DNA from: Ruegeria_B marisflavi
Lineage (GTDB): Bacteria; Pseudomonadota; Alphaproteobacteria; Rhodobacterales; Rhodobacteraceae
Assembly (NCBI RefSeq): GCF_025673445.1
Contig: NZ_JAOVQN010000008.1
Span: 104,144 to 168,143 of the forward strand
Reading direction: 5' to 3'
Length of the DNA stretch: 64,000 bases
The position numbers and the translations under genes are program-made. Positions 44,191 through 52,143 of this stretch are shown here, piece by piece. The notes under the pieces are model-generated. The model was not told the origin of the DNA. It saw only the letters and a program-made list of their open reading frames with translations, and did no database searches. The stretch's first letter is position 1, and each line of letters starts with the position of its first letter.

Positions 44191-45344
44191 TGTGGCGTGC
44201 TCTCGCCTCGAACATGCTGACCGTTCTGGCGGTTGGCCTGTTCCTGATGGCCGGCGTGATCCTTTGGGGAAAATCGCAATATGTTGCGGAAGGCCCGCTT
44301 GAAAACGCGATATGCCTGCAGGTGAAAAGCGGGTCCAACATGACCCGCGTCAGTCGCGACCTTGAGGCCGCCGGTGCCGTGAGCAGCGGGGCGCTGTTCC
44401 GGATCGGGGCGCGCTACTCGGAAAAGGCCCCGCAACTGAAGGCGGGCAGCTATCTGGTCAAGGAAGGCGCCTCGATGGAGGGGATCATCGATCAGATCAC
44501 CCGCGGTGGCGCCAGCACCTGCGGGACCGAGATCGTTTATCGTATTGGTGTCAACAAGTTGCAGGTGGAAGTTCGCGAACTTGACCCGACCACCGAGCAG
44601 TTTGTAGAACTGGTGGAGTTCGATCCGTCCGCAGGCGAAACACCGGAGGTCTATGCCGAGAAACGCGACCAGCGGGATACACGGTACCGCTTGGCGCTGG
44701 CCGAAGGGGTGACCAGCTGGCAGGTGGTTGAGGGGCTGAAAGCCTGGGACGTGCTGTCGGGCGAGGTTTCGCAACTACCCGCCGAAGGCATGCTGGCACC
44801 GGACAGCTATGAGGTTCAACAGGGCGAGAACCGCGATGAGGTTCTTGCAGAAATGCAGGAAAAACAGACCCTTAGAATTAATGCGACCTGGGAGGCACGG
44901 CAGGAGGACTTGCCGATCGAGACCCGTGAGGAGTTGCTGATCCTTGCCTCGATCATCGAGAAGGAAACCGGGGTGCCCCAAGAGCGCGGCCAGGTGGCCA
45001 GCGTCTTTGTCAACCGTCTGGAGCGTGGCATGCGGCTGCAAACCGATCCGACAGTGATCTACGGCGTCACCAAGGGGCAAGGCGTGCTGGGCCGTGGTCT
45101 GCGGCAGAGCGAGCTTCGCAAGGTAACGCCTTGGAATACTTACGTGATTGATGGACTCCCTCCGACCCCGATTGCCAATCCGGGCCTTGCCAGCCTGGAG
45201 GCGGCAGCAAACCCGGAGAAGACAAATTTCGTGTTCTTCGTGGCGGATGGGACCGGTGGGCATGCGTTTGCGGAAACGCTTGAAGAGCATAACCGAAACG
45301 TGGCCAAGTGGCGCGAGATCGAGGCGCAGCAGCAAGGCAACTAA
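44190..45344 (+). CDS. mltG: Endolytic transglycosylase MltG
   Basis: Inner-membrane peptidoglycan glycosidase that cuts nascent glycan strands and sets their length. 384 residues: an N-terminal membrane anchor (LTVLAVGLFLMAGVILW), a LysM-like subdomain (LQVKSGSNMTRVSRDLEAAG) and the YceG/MltG catalytic domain with Glu in LASIIEKETGVPQERGQVAS, then LQTDPTVIYGV, WNTYVIDGLPPTPIANPGL and NFVFFVADGTGGHAF. Translationally coupled to fabF. A terminator follows. Confidence 0.95.
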   Translation: MWRALASNMLTVLAVGLFLMAGVILWGKSQYVAEGPLENAICLQVKSGSNMTRVSRDLEAAGAVSSGALFRIGARYSEKAPQLKAGSYLVKEGASMEGIIDQITRGGASTCGTEIVYRIGVNKLQVEVRELDPTTEQFVELVEFDPSAGETPEVYAEKRDQRDTRYRLALAEGVTSWQVVEGLKAWDVLSGEVSQLPAEGMLAPDSYEVQQGENRDEVLAEMQEKQTLRINATWEARQEDLPIETREELLILASIIEKETGVPQERGQVASVFVNRLERGMRLQTDPTVIYGVTKGQGVLGRGLRQSELRKVTPWNTYVIDGLPPTPIANPGLASLEAAANPEKTNFVFFVADGTGGHAFAETLEEHNRNVAKWREIEAQQQGN

Positions 45345-45351
45345 GAACAGG

Positions 45352-45376
45352 AACCCCGCCGACACGGCGGGGTTTT
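45352..45376 (+). terminator. Intrinsic terminator of mltG
   Basis: AACCCCGCC / GGCGGGGTT stem with a five-base loop, followed by TT, seven bases past the mltG stop. Confidence 0.8.
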
Positions 45377-45421
45377 GACCGTTTTGTACCGGGGTTCAAG
45401 GGCGGATTGACCGTTTTGTAC
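45375..45421. repeat. 15-bp direct repeat pair
   Basis: TTGACCGTTTTGTAC occurs at 45375-45389 and again at 45407-45421, 32 bp apart (about three helical turns). It lies between the mltG terminator and the convergent metallopeptidase gene. Confidence 0.6.
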
Positions 45422-45449
45422 GCCAGTGTGCCACCGATCCCGGTGCCCG

Positions 45450-45836
45450 TCAGGTCCACCATTCGTCGATCGTGGCGATGTCCTCATCCGACCAGCCAAA
45501 GTGATGCGCGAATTCGTGCACGACCACATGCGCGATCAGATCGTCGAGGTCGATATCGGCGCGGTCGCGCCACTCGGCCAGAATCGGTTCGCGGAACAGC
45601 CACACTGTGTCGGGCGGGGCCGGAAAATCGTCGATGGATTTTTCGGTCATCGGAATGCCGTCATAAAGACCGGTCAGGTCCAGCGGGTCGTCGATGCCGA
45701 GATCGGCGAGCATGTCGGGGTCTGGCCAGTCGGCGATGCGCAGCAGAACGTGCTGCGCGGCGGCGTGAAAGGCGTGGGGCATCGTGTCGACAGTGCGTCG
45801 GGCAATGGTTTCGAAATGGCGGAGGTCCGTGTGCAT
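45450..45836 (-). CDS. Zinicin-like metallopeptidase family protein
   Basis: 128-residue protein of the small zincin-like metallopeptidase family (formerly DUF1025). The zinc motif HEFAHHFGWSDEDI is near residue 108, preceded by DLDDLIAHVVV; the N-terminal half contains FHAAAQHVLLRIADWPD. Typical members are about 120-150 residues and cytosolic. Substrate unknown. It converges on mltG; its promoter side faces the GTA leader, and a small GCGCCGC hairpin lies at 45881-45897. Confidence 0.85.
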   Translation of the reverse strand: MHTDLRHFETIARRTVDTMPHAFHAAAQHVLLRIADWPDPDMLADLGIDDPLDLTGLYDGIPMTEKSIDDFPAPPDTVWLFREPILAEWRDRADIDLDDLIAHVVVHEFAHHFGWSDEDIATIDEWWT

Positions 45837-45919
45837 GACTCAGATATGATCAAGGCGGCGCATAATGAAAAGCGGGAAAAGCGCCGCGCAGCGGCGCACC
45901 TGCTGAATGATAAGGTTTT

Positions 45920-45958
45920 GTTAGGTATTACAGTGCGTTAGGTGTTGCGTTGTTGCGT
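45920..45958 (+). repeat. Iterated heptamers upstream of the GTA promoter
   Basis: GTTAGGT at 45920-45926 and 45937-45943, then GTTGCGT at 45944-45950 and 45952-45958. Together they follow GTTRSGT-like heptamers ending eight bases upstream of the -35 hexamer. The placement suits binding of an activator; GafA is the known direct activator of the Rhodobacter GTA promoter, but I do not know its site. Confidence 0.4.
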
Positions 45959-45965
45959 GTATTGC

Positions 45966-45994
45966 TTGACTCTGCGTGCGGTCTCTCGTATAGG
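45966..45994 (+). promoter_or_regulatory. GTA cluster promoter
   Basis: TTGACT (45966-45971), a 17-base spacer and TATAGG (45989-45994): a near-consensus sigma70-type promoter and the only good one seen upstream of the GTA genes. Transcription would begin at about 46000-46002, close to an in-frame ATG at 46002. Confidence 0.7.
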
Positions 45995-46019
45995 TTGTGA
46001 CATGCTAGAAGAGGTGGGC

Positions 46020-46053
46020 AAACGGCCCCGGGGTGACCCGGCGGCCGTTTTTT
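46020..46053 (+). terminator. Terminator-like hairpin (possible attenuator) in the GTA leader
   Basis: AAACGGCC (46020-46027) pairs with GGCCGTTT (46043-46050); an inner 5-bp stem (CCGGG/CCCGG) closes a GTGA loop with one bulged base, and the T-run covers 46048-46053. It has the form of an intrinsic terminator but lies between the GTA promoter and the first GTA gene. No other plus-strand gene upstream needs it, because mltG has its own terminator. Confidence 0.7.
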
Positions 46054-46100
46054 CGTCTTTCTCGTGCGGAGATCACTCTCGCATGAGGTCACGAGCAAAC

Positions 46101-46445
46101 ATGACTTTGATTACCCCGGAGGAGCGGATTTCCCGGACGGCTGAACTGCTTCAGTCCCTGGAGAACTCCATTCGCGATCTGCGCAATGCGGCGGAAGACC
46201 TGCAAAAACGGATCCGAACCGGGGAGGAAGGCGATCTTGCCGGTTTCGGCAAGCAGGTGGGTCAGGCCGCGAGCCTGATCCGCGAGTGTCAGAAAGTGGA
46301 GGCCAGTTTTGCCGAACAGGTACGAAGGGAAGCGGGCATTGCCCAAGGGGGATATGCGCTCGACCTCGAGCGCGCCCGATCTGAGATCGGGTGCCGTCTT
46401 GCTCGCCTGCGAAAGTGCTGCCGAAAGGGAGCGGTTTCTGAGTGA
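46101..46445 (+). CDS. GTA g1, small terminase-type DNA-packaging protein
   Basis: 114-residue, mostly helical protein (RISRTAELLQSLENSIRDLR, NAAEDLQKRIRTGEEGD), with a C-terminal basic region (RLARLRKCCRKGA). By position and size it corresponds to RcGTA g1, which acts as a non-sequence-specific small terminase. The start is uncertain: ATG 46101, ATG 46083 (GGAG upstream) or even ATG 46002, since the frame is open from the promoter. It overlaps g2 by about 90 bases. Confidence 0.75.
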   Translation: MTLITPEERISRTAELLQSLENSIRDLRNAAEDLQKRIRTGEEGDLAGFGKQVGQAASLIRECQKVEASFAEQVRREAGIAQGGYALDLERARSEIGCRLARLRKCCRKGAVSE

Positions 46446-47724
46446 GATCGGGGAGGGAGGGCTGTGCGCCCTCCCTTTTTTATTCGAGTTCTGGGCGATG
46501 GAGCATCAGCTGCCGCCCGAGGGCGATTGGCGCGCCTGGGTGATTCTGGGCGGGCGCGGCGCGGGCAAGACACGCGCAGGCGCCGAATGGGTGCGGTCGC
46601 AGGTCGAGGGATCGCGGCCCATGGACGAGGGGCGCGCGCGGCGGGTGGCGCTGGTGGGCGAGACCTATGACCAGGTGCGCGACGTGATGGTGTTTGGCGA
46701 CAGCGGCATATTGCAGTGCTCGCCGCCGGATCGGCGGCCGCAGTGGAAGGCCAGTGAGCGCAAGCTGATCTGGCCCAATGGCGCCGAGGCGCAGGTGTTT
46801 TCGGCGCAGGACCCCGAGGCGCTGCGCGGGCCGCAGTTCGAGGCGGCCTGGGTGGATGAGCTGGCCAAGTGGAAAAAGGGCGGCGCGGCCTGGGACATGC
46901 TGCAATTCGCGCTGCGGCTGGGAGAGCGGCCGCAGGTCTGCGTGACCACGACACCGCGCAATGTGAAGGTGCTGAAGGACCTGATGGCGGCACCCAGCAC
47001 GGTGCAGACCCATGCGCCGACCGAGGCGAACCGGGCCAATCTGGCCGAGTCCTTCCTGGAGGAGGTGCGGGCGCGTTATGCCGGAACCCGGCTGGGGCGG
47101 CAGGAGCTGGACGGGGTTCTGCTGGCCGATGCCGAGGGGGCGTTGTGGACCGGTACGCTGCTGGAGAAGGCCCGGGGCGGCGCCGCACCGGCGCTCGACC
47201 GCGTGGTGGTGGCGCTGGACCCGTCGGTCAGCGGCGGGGCGAGTGCGGATGCCTGTGGCATCGTGGTGGTGGGTGCGCAGATGCAGGGGCCGCCTCAAGA
47301 CTGGCGCGCCTGGGTGTTGGCGGACCGGACCGTGCAGGGCGCAGGCCCGACCGCCTGGGCGCGGGCAGCGATTGCGGCGATGGACGAATTCGGGGCCGAG
47401 CGGCTGGTGGCAGAGGTCAACCAGGGTGGTCAGCTGGTCGAGGAGGTGCTGCGCCAGGTGGACCCGCTGGTGCCGTTCAAGGCAGTGCATGCGGCACGCG
47501 GCAAGGTGGCGCGGGCCGAGCCGGTGGCGGCGCTATATGAACAGGGGCGGGTGCGGCATGTGGCGGGTCTGGTGCATCTGGAGGAGCAGATGGGCCAGAT
47601 GACTGCGCGCGGATACGAGGGGCCGGGATCGCCCGACCGGGTGGACGCGCTGGTCTGGGCGCTGCATGAACTGATGATCGCGCCTGCGGCGGCCTACAGG
47701 CGCCCGCGGGTGCGGGTGCTGTGA
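46354..47724 (+). CDS. GTA g2, large terminase subunit
   Basis: DNA-packaging motor of the gene transfer agent, about 456 residues from ATG 46354 (AGGGGG upstream). Walker A GGRGAGKT at residues 66-73, Walker B FEAAWVDELAKW, and the nuclease domain start VVALDPSVSGG with further acidic residues (LVAEVNQGGQLVEEVL). The long overlap with g1 suggests translational coupling. The GTA enzyme packages random host DNA. All motifs are intact, so it looks functional. Confidence 0.93.
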   Translation: MRSTSSAPDLRSGAVLLACESAAERERFLSEIGEGGLCALPFLFEFWAMEHQLPPEGDWRAWVILGGRGAGKTRAGAEWVRSQVEGSRPMDEGRARRVALVGETYDQVRDVMVFGDSGILQCSPPDRRPQWKASERKLIWPNGAEAQVFSAQDPEALRGPQFEAAWVDELAKWKKGGAAWDMLQFALRLGERPQVCVTTTPRNVKVLKDLMAAPSTVQTHAPTEANRANLAESFLEEVRARYAGTRLGRQELDGVLLADAEGALWTGTLLEKARGGAAPALDRVVVALDPSVSGGASADACGIVVVGAQMQGPPQDWRAWVLADRTVQGAGPTAWARAAIAAMDEFGAERLVAEVNQGGQLVEEVLRQVDPLVPFKAVHAARGKVARAEPVAALYEQGRVRHVAGLVHLEEQMGQMTARGYEGPGSPDRVDALVWALHELMIAPAAAYRRPRVRVL

Positions 47725-47854
47725 GTCGCGCGGGCCGTTGCACTAGCTGCGAACGCTCTGTTTTCGGGTCCTGAACAATCTTCGCCGATAACTCTGATCA
47801 ACGAAGCCACGAGAGCGCATCCGGCGCCGGGGCACAGAGATAGGAGCAAATGTC

Positions 47855-49027
47855 ATGATCTTTGATTTCCTGCGTCGCGGAGCCGGAGCGGAGGCGCCCG
47901 AGGTCAAGGCGAGCGCCGCCGGGCCGGTGGTGGCCTGGCACAATGCCGGACGCGTTGCCTGGAGCCCGCGCGACACCGCCTCGCTGACGCGGACGGGGTT
48001 TGCGGGCAATCCGGTGGGGTTCCGCTCGGTCAAGCTGATCGCCGAGGCGGCGGCGGCGCTGCCGCTGGTGTTGCAGGATCATTGCCAGCGCTACGAGATC
48101 CATCCGATGCTGTCGCTGGTACGCCGTCCGAACGCGGCGCAGGGCCGGGCCGAGCTGATGGAGGCGCTGTTTGGACAGCTCTTGCTGACCGGCAATGCCT
48201 ATGTCGAGGCGGTCGCAGGCGAAGGCGGGCTGCCGCTGGAGTTGCATGTGCTGCGCTCGGACCGGATGAGCGTGGTGCCGGGCACGGATGGCTGGCCGGT
48301 GGCCTATACCTATACCGTGGGGGCCAAAACGCATCGGTTCGATGCAGATTCCATCTGCCATATCAAGGCGTTTCATCCACAGGACGACCATTACGGGTTT
48401 TCGCCGATGCAGGCGGCGGCGATGGCGGTGGATGTGCATAACGCGGCCTCGCGCTGGTCGAAATCGCTCTTGGACAATGCTGCGCGGCCCTCGGGCGCGC
48501 TGGTATGGAAGGGGTCGGACGGTCAGGGCGTGATGGCCGAGGACCAGTTTCGACGCCTGTCCGACGAGATCGAGGCGAATTTCCAGGGTGCGCGCAATGC
48601 CGGCCGGCCGATGGTGCTGGAGGGTGGGCTCGACTGGAAGCCGATGGGCTTCTCGCCCTCGGACATGGAGTTTCAGAAGACCAAGGAAGCCGCCGCCCGC
48701 GAGATCGCGCTGGCCTTTGGCGTGCCGCCGATGCTGTTGGGCATCCAGGGCGACGCGACCTATTCGAACTACCAGGAGGCAAACCGGGCGTTCTATCGCC
48801 TGACCGTGCTGCCGCTGGTGACGCGGGTGGCGGCAAGTCTGTCGGAGTGGCTGTCGGGGTTCGCGGGCGAGGCGCTGGCGCTGAAACCAGACTTGGATCA
48901 GGTACCGGCGCTGGCCGCCGAGCGCGATGCGCAATGGGCGCGGGTAACGGCGGCGGATTTCCTGTCACCGGCGGAGAAGCGGGCGATCCTGGGTCTGCCG
49001 CCGCTGGCGGAGGGTGCCGATGGCTGA
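47855..49027 (+). CDS. GTA g3, portal protein (HK97 family)
   Basis: 390-residue portal through which DNA enters the capsid. It shows the HK97-family pattern: NPVGFRSVKLIAEAAAALPL, LLLTGNAYVEAVAGEGG, ICHIKAFHPQDDHYGFSPMQ, QKTKEAAAREIALAFGVPPM and NYQEANRAFYRLTVLPLV. The 130-base gap after g2 holds no gene; AGGAGCAA precedes the start. It overlaps g3.5 by eight bases. Confidence 0.93.
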   Translation: MIFDFLRRGAGAEAPEVKASAAGPVVAWHNAGRVAWSPRDTASLTRTGFAGNPVGFRSVKLIAEAAAALPLVLQDHCQRYEIHPMLSLVRRPNAAQGRAELMEALFGQLLLTGNAYVEAVAGEGGLPLELHVLRSDRMSVVPGTDGWPVAYTYTVGAKTHRFDADSICHIKAFHPQDDHYGFSPMQAAAMAVDVHNAASRWSKSLLDNAARPSGALVWKGSDGQGVMAEDQFRRLSDEIEANFQGARNAGRPMVLEGGLDWKPMGFSPSDMEFQKTKEAAAREIALAFGVPPMLLGIQGDATYSNYQEANRAFYRLTVLPLVTRVAASLSEWLSGFAGEALALKPDLDQVPALAAERDAQWARVTAADFLSPAEKRAILGLPPLAEGADG

Positions 49028-49244
49028 GGGGCCGGGCTATGCGCCGTTTGACTGCGCGCCGGGGCTGCGGCTGGAGGCGCATGAGCGGGTCTCGGCTCTG
49101 CAACACGAGCATCTGTGCCGCCGGCTGGACCAACTGGACGAGGTGCTGGAGCGGCTGGAGCGGCGGCTGTGGCTGACGGTTTACGGTGTCGCGGGTGCCA
49201 TCCTGGCCCAGGTGTTCCAATCGTTTCTGGTAGTGACACCCTGA
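49020..49244 (+). CDS. GTA g3.5, small helical/membrane protein
   Basis: 74-residue protein with an amphipathic coiled-coil-like stretch (LQHEHLCRRLDQLDEVLERL) and a C-terminal hydrophobic segment (LTVYGVAGAILAQVFQSFLV). It corresponds in position to the small frame between portal and protease genes of RcGTA. The role is unknown; involvement in capsid assembly at the membrane is a guess. It starts within the end of g3. Confidence 0.75.
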   Translation: MAEGPGYAPFDCAPGLRLEAHERVSALQHEHLCRRLDQLDEVLERLERRLWLTVYGVAGAILAQVFQSFLVVTP

Positions 49245-49272
49245 GATTTCAGAGGATTACAAGGAGTAGTTC

Positions 49273-49830
49273 ATGGATATGAATACGGGGCTGGAGCACA
49301 AGTTCGCCCGTTTTGGCGAGGGGCTGACGGTCAGCGAGGATGCGGTGATTGAGGGCTATGCCAGCCTGTTCGGGCAAACCGATCAGGGCGGTGACAATGT
49401 GCAGGCGGGGGCCTATGCCGCCTCGCTGAAGGCGTTGGAGGCCGGTGGCCAGCGGGTCAAGATGCTGTGGCAGCACGACCCGTCGCAACCCATAGGGGTC
49501 TGGGACGAGGTGCGCGAGGACGCGCGTGGGCTCTGGGTCAAGGGCCGGTTGCTGGAAAGCACCCAGAAGGGGCGCGAGGCAGCGGCACTAATCCGGGCCG
49601 GGGCGCTGGACGGGCTGTCGATCGGCTATCGCACCCGGAGAGCCATAAAAAATGACAAGGGCCAGCGGCTCTTGACCGAACTGGAGCTGTGGGAAGTGTC
49701 GCTGGTGACCTTTCCCATGCTGCCCAGTGCCCGGGTCGCGGCCAAGGGGACATCCCCCGAGGATGCGCAGACCTGGCGCAGCATTGCCGAGCTGTTCGAC
49801 AGCGCCCGGCAGGAACTGGCGCGAAGGTAA
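49273..49830 (+). CDS. GTA g4, prohead protease
   Basis: 185-residue serine protease of the HK97 prohead family that matures the capsid. Catalytic His in MLWQHDPSQPIGVWDEV and Ser in GALDGLSIGYRTR; the early EGYASLFGQTDQGGDNVQAG block is typical. AAGGAGTAG lies just upstream of the start. It is followed after 33 bases by the capsid gene, the standard head-gene order. Confidence 0.93.
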   Translation: MDMNTGLEHKFARFGEGLTVSEDAVIEGYASLFGQTDQGGDNVQAGAYAASLKALEAGGQRVKMLWQHDPSQPIGVWDEVREDARGLWVKGRLLESTQKGREAAALIRAGALDGLSIGYRTRRAIKNDKGQRLLTELELWEVSLVTFPMLPSARVAAKGTSPEDAQTWRSIAELFDSARQELARR

Positions 49831-49863
49831 GCGCGCCGCAACCCACCCAGAAAGGACGTGCCG

Positions 49864-51042
49864 ATGAGCAAGACCGATGTCCCGGCCTTGGCCGGAGAGG
49901 GTGTGCCCCTGGTTCAGGAGGTGAAGCGGGCGATGGCTGGCTTCGTGAGTGAATTCAAGGGGTTTCAGACCGAACTTGAAACCAAACTGCAACAGACGGA
50001 AGAGCGACTGACCATGCTGGATCGTAAATCTCAACTCGCGGCGCGTCCGCATCTGGCCACCTCTCATGACGAGGGCGCGCCGCATCAGAAGGCGTTTGAC
50101 GCCTACCTGCGTTCGGGCGACGATGACGCGCTGCGCGGGCTGGTTCTGGAAGGTAAGGCGATGTCGACCGCGATCAACAGCGATGGCGGTTTCCTGGTCG
50201 ACCCGCAGACCGCCGAGCGCATCAAGGCGGTGCTGCATTCGACCGCCTCGATCCGGTCGATTGCCTCGGTGGTCAATGTGCAGGCGAATTCGTTCGACGT
50301 GCTGATCGACCATACCGATATCGGCGCGGGTTGGGCGGATGAGACCGCGGCGGCCACCGAGACCGGGACGCCGTCGATCGACCGGATCTCGATCCCGCTG
50401 CACGAGCTGAGCGCGCTGCCCAAGGCGAGCCAGCGCCTGCTGGACGACAGCGCCTTTGACATCGAGGGCTGGCTGGCGAACCGGATCGCCGACAAGTTCG
50501 CGCGCGCCGAGGCCGACAGTTTCATCAATGGCGACGGGGTGAACAAGCCGCGCGGTTTCCTGAATCATCCGGCGGTCGAGAATGACAGCTGGGCCTGGGG
50601 CAATCTGGGCTATGTCGCCTCGGGCGTGGCCGGGGGGGTCGATGCCGACGATGTGGTCGACCTGGTCTATGCGCTGGGGGCGCAGTACCGGGCCAACGGG
50701 GCGTTCGTGATGAACTCGAAGACCGCCGGTGTGATCCGCAAGCTGAAGGATGCCGATGGCCGTTTCCTGTGGTCGGACGGTCTGGCGGCGGGAGAGCCCG
50801 CGCGGCTGATGGGCTATCCGGTGGTGATTGCCGAGGACATGCCGGATCCGGCGACCGACAGCTACTCCATCGCGTTTGGCGATTTCAGCGCGGGCTATAC
50901 CGTGGCCGAGCGCCCCGACCTGCGGGTGCTTCGTGACCCGTTCAGCGCCAAGCCGCATGTGCTGTTCTACGCGACCAAGCGCGTGGGCGGCGATGTGAGC
51001 GACTTTGCCGCGATCAAGCTGCTGAAATTCGGCGTCGCCTGA
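49864..51042 (+). CDS. GTA g5, major capsid protein (HK97 fold)
   Basis: 392-residue capsid subunit. Residues 1-60 or so form a scaffold-like helical arm (VPLVQEVKRAMAGFVSEFKG, ETKLQQTEERLTMLDRKSQL) likely removed by the g4 protease. The HK97 body follows (AMSTAINSDGGFLVDPQTAE, GTPSIDRISIPLHELSALPK, SFINGDGVNKPRGFLNHPAV, FGDFSAGYTVAERPDLRVLR). An 11-bp tetraloop hairpin lies 12 bases past its stop and may stabilise this most highly needed transcript segment. Confidence 0.95.
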   Translation: MSKTDVPALAGEGVPLVQEVKRAMAGFVSEFKGFQTELETKLQQTEERLTMLDRKSQLAARPHLATSHDEGAPHQKAFDAYLRSGDDDALRGLVLEGKAMSTAINSDGGFLVDPQTAERIKAVLHSTASIRSIASVVNVQANSFDVLIDHTDIGAGWADETAAATETGTPSIDRISIPLHELSALPKASQRLLDDSAFDIEGWLANRIADKFARAEADSFINGDGVNKPRGFLNHPAVENDSWAWGNLGYVASGVAGGVDADDVVDLVYALGAQYRANGAFVMNSKTAGVIRKLKDADGRFLWSDGLAAGEPARLMGYPVVIAEDMPDPATDSYSIAFGDFSAGYTVAERPDLRVLRDPFSAKPHVLFYATKRVGGDVSDFAAIKLLKFGVA

Positions 51043-51053
51043 GCGTAGCCGGG

Positions 51054-51079
51054 TCCGGGGCCGGGTAACCGGCCCCGGA
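51054..51079 (+). other. GUAA-capped hairpin downstream of the capsid gene
   Basis: TCCGGGGCCGG (51054-51064) and CCGGCCCCGGA (51069-51079) form a perfect 11-bp stem closed by GUAA, a GNRA tetraloop. No T-run follows. It may be a 3'-end stabiliser or partial terminator separating the capsid gene from the tail-connector genes. Confidence 0.6.
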
Positions 51080-51208
51080 TGCGGGCGCGCGCCGGTTTTC
51101 CTGGCGTTGTCTAGCTGCTCCCCCTCCGTCCGAGCAACGCGAGGCGGCGCGGGCCCGCATGACCAGAGACGAAAGGCCCGGAGGGGCCCGAGCTTGCGGA
51201 GTGAATTG

Positions 51209-51808
51209 ATGATGTTGATCGAAGAGACAGCCGTTCCCGACGCCGCGCTGCCGGTGGCCGAGTTCAAGGCGCATTTGCGGTTGGGCACCGGGTTTGCCGA
51301 GGATGACGTTCAGGACGGGGTGCTGAACGGGTTCTTGCGGGCGGCGATTGCAGCGATCGAGGCGCGGACGGGCAAGGTTCTGATTTCCCGCCAGTTTTCG
51401 TGGACGGTATATGGCTGGCCCGACCAGACGGGCGAGGTTCTGCCGGTGGCACCGGTGCAGTCGGTGGTCTCGGTGACGCTGCGCGATGCGGGCGGCGGCG
51501 AGACGGTGCTGGCTGGCGCGGCCTATCGGCTGGAGCGTGACAGCCAGCGGCCCCGGCTGCGCCCGGCGGGCGCGCTGTTGCCGACGGTGCCCACGGGGAG
51601 CGCGGCAGAGATCGTTCTGCTGGCGGGCATGGCGCCCGACTGGGGCGGGTTGCCTGCAGACCTGGGACAGGCGGTGCTGCTGCTGGCGGCGCATTACTAT
51701 GAATACCGGCATGAGACCGCACTGGGCGACGGCTGCATGCCGTTTGGGGTGACCAGCCTGATCCAGCGCTATCGGACGGTGCGGTTTGGCTCGGGAGTGG
51801 TGCAATGA
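51209..51808 (+). CDS. GTA g6, head-tail connector/adaptor protein
   Basis: 199-residue protein that starts MMLIEETAVPDAALPVAEFK and contains ARTGKVLISRQFSWTVYGWP and LGQAVLLLAAHYYEYRHETA, matching the phage gp6-like/phiE125 gp8 connector pattern (RcGTA g6, adaptor ring below the portal). The ATG at 51209 follows GCGGAGTG; the frame is open to 51107. It overlaps g7 by four bases. Confidence 0.88.
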   Translation: MMLIEETAVPDAALPVAEFKAHLRLGTGFAEDDVQDGVLNGFLRAAIAAIEARTGKVLISRQFSWTVYGWPDQTGEVLPVAPVQSVVSVTLRDAGGGETVLAGAAYRLERDSQRPRLRPAGALLPTVPTGSAAEIVLLAGMAPDWGGLPADLGQAVLLLAAHYYEYRHETALGDGCMPFGVTSLIQRYRTVRFGSGVVQ

Positions 51809-52143
51809 AGGCGCCGCATCTGAACCGGCGCCTGGTGCTGGAGGCGCCCGCGCGGGTGGCCGATGGCGCGGGTGGGTTCTCCGAGAGCTGGAATGTGCTG
51901 GGCACGCTCTGGGCCGAGGTGAATGCGCGCAGCGGCGCCGAGCGGTTCGAGGCGGGGGCGTCCCGCTCGCGCGTGGCCTACCGGATCACGGTGCGCGCGG
52001 CGCCCCAGGGATCGAGCATGCGGCCTGCGCCCGAGCAGCGGCTGACCGATGGCGCGCGGGTCTTTGTCATCCGCGCGGTGGCTGAACACGACCCGGCGGG
52101 TCGGTTTCTGACCTGTTTTGCGGATGAGGAGGTGGCGGCATGA
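51805..52143 (+). CDS. GTA g7, head closure (stopper) protein
   Basis: 112-residue head-tail joining protein of the SPP1 gp16 type: LNRRLVLEAPARVADGAGGF, SESWNVLGTLWAEVNARSGA and RVFVIRAVAEHDPAGRFLTC. It starts in the g6 stop (ATGA) and ends in the g8 start, so g6-g8 are translationally coupled. Confidence 0.88.
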   Translation: MKAPHLNRRLVLEAPARVADGAGGFSESWNVLGTLWAEVNARSGAERFEAGASRSRVAYRITVRAAPQGSSMRPAPEQRLTDGARVFVIRAVAEHDPAGRFLTCFADEEVAA

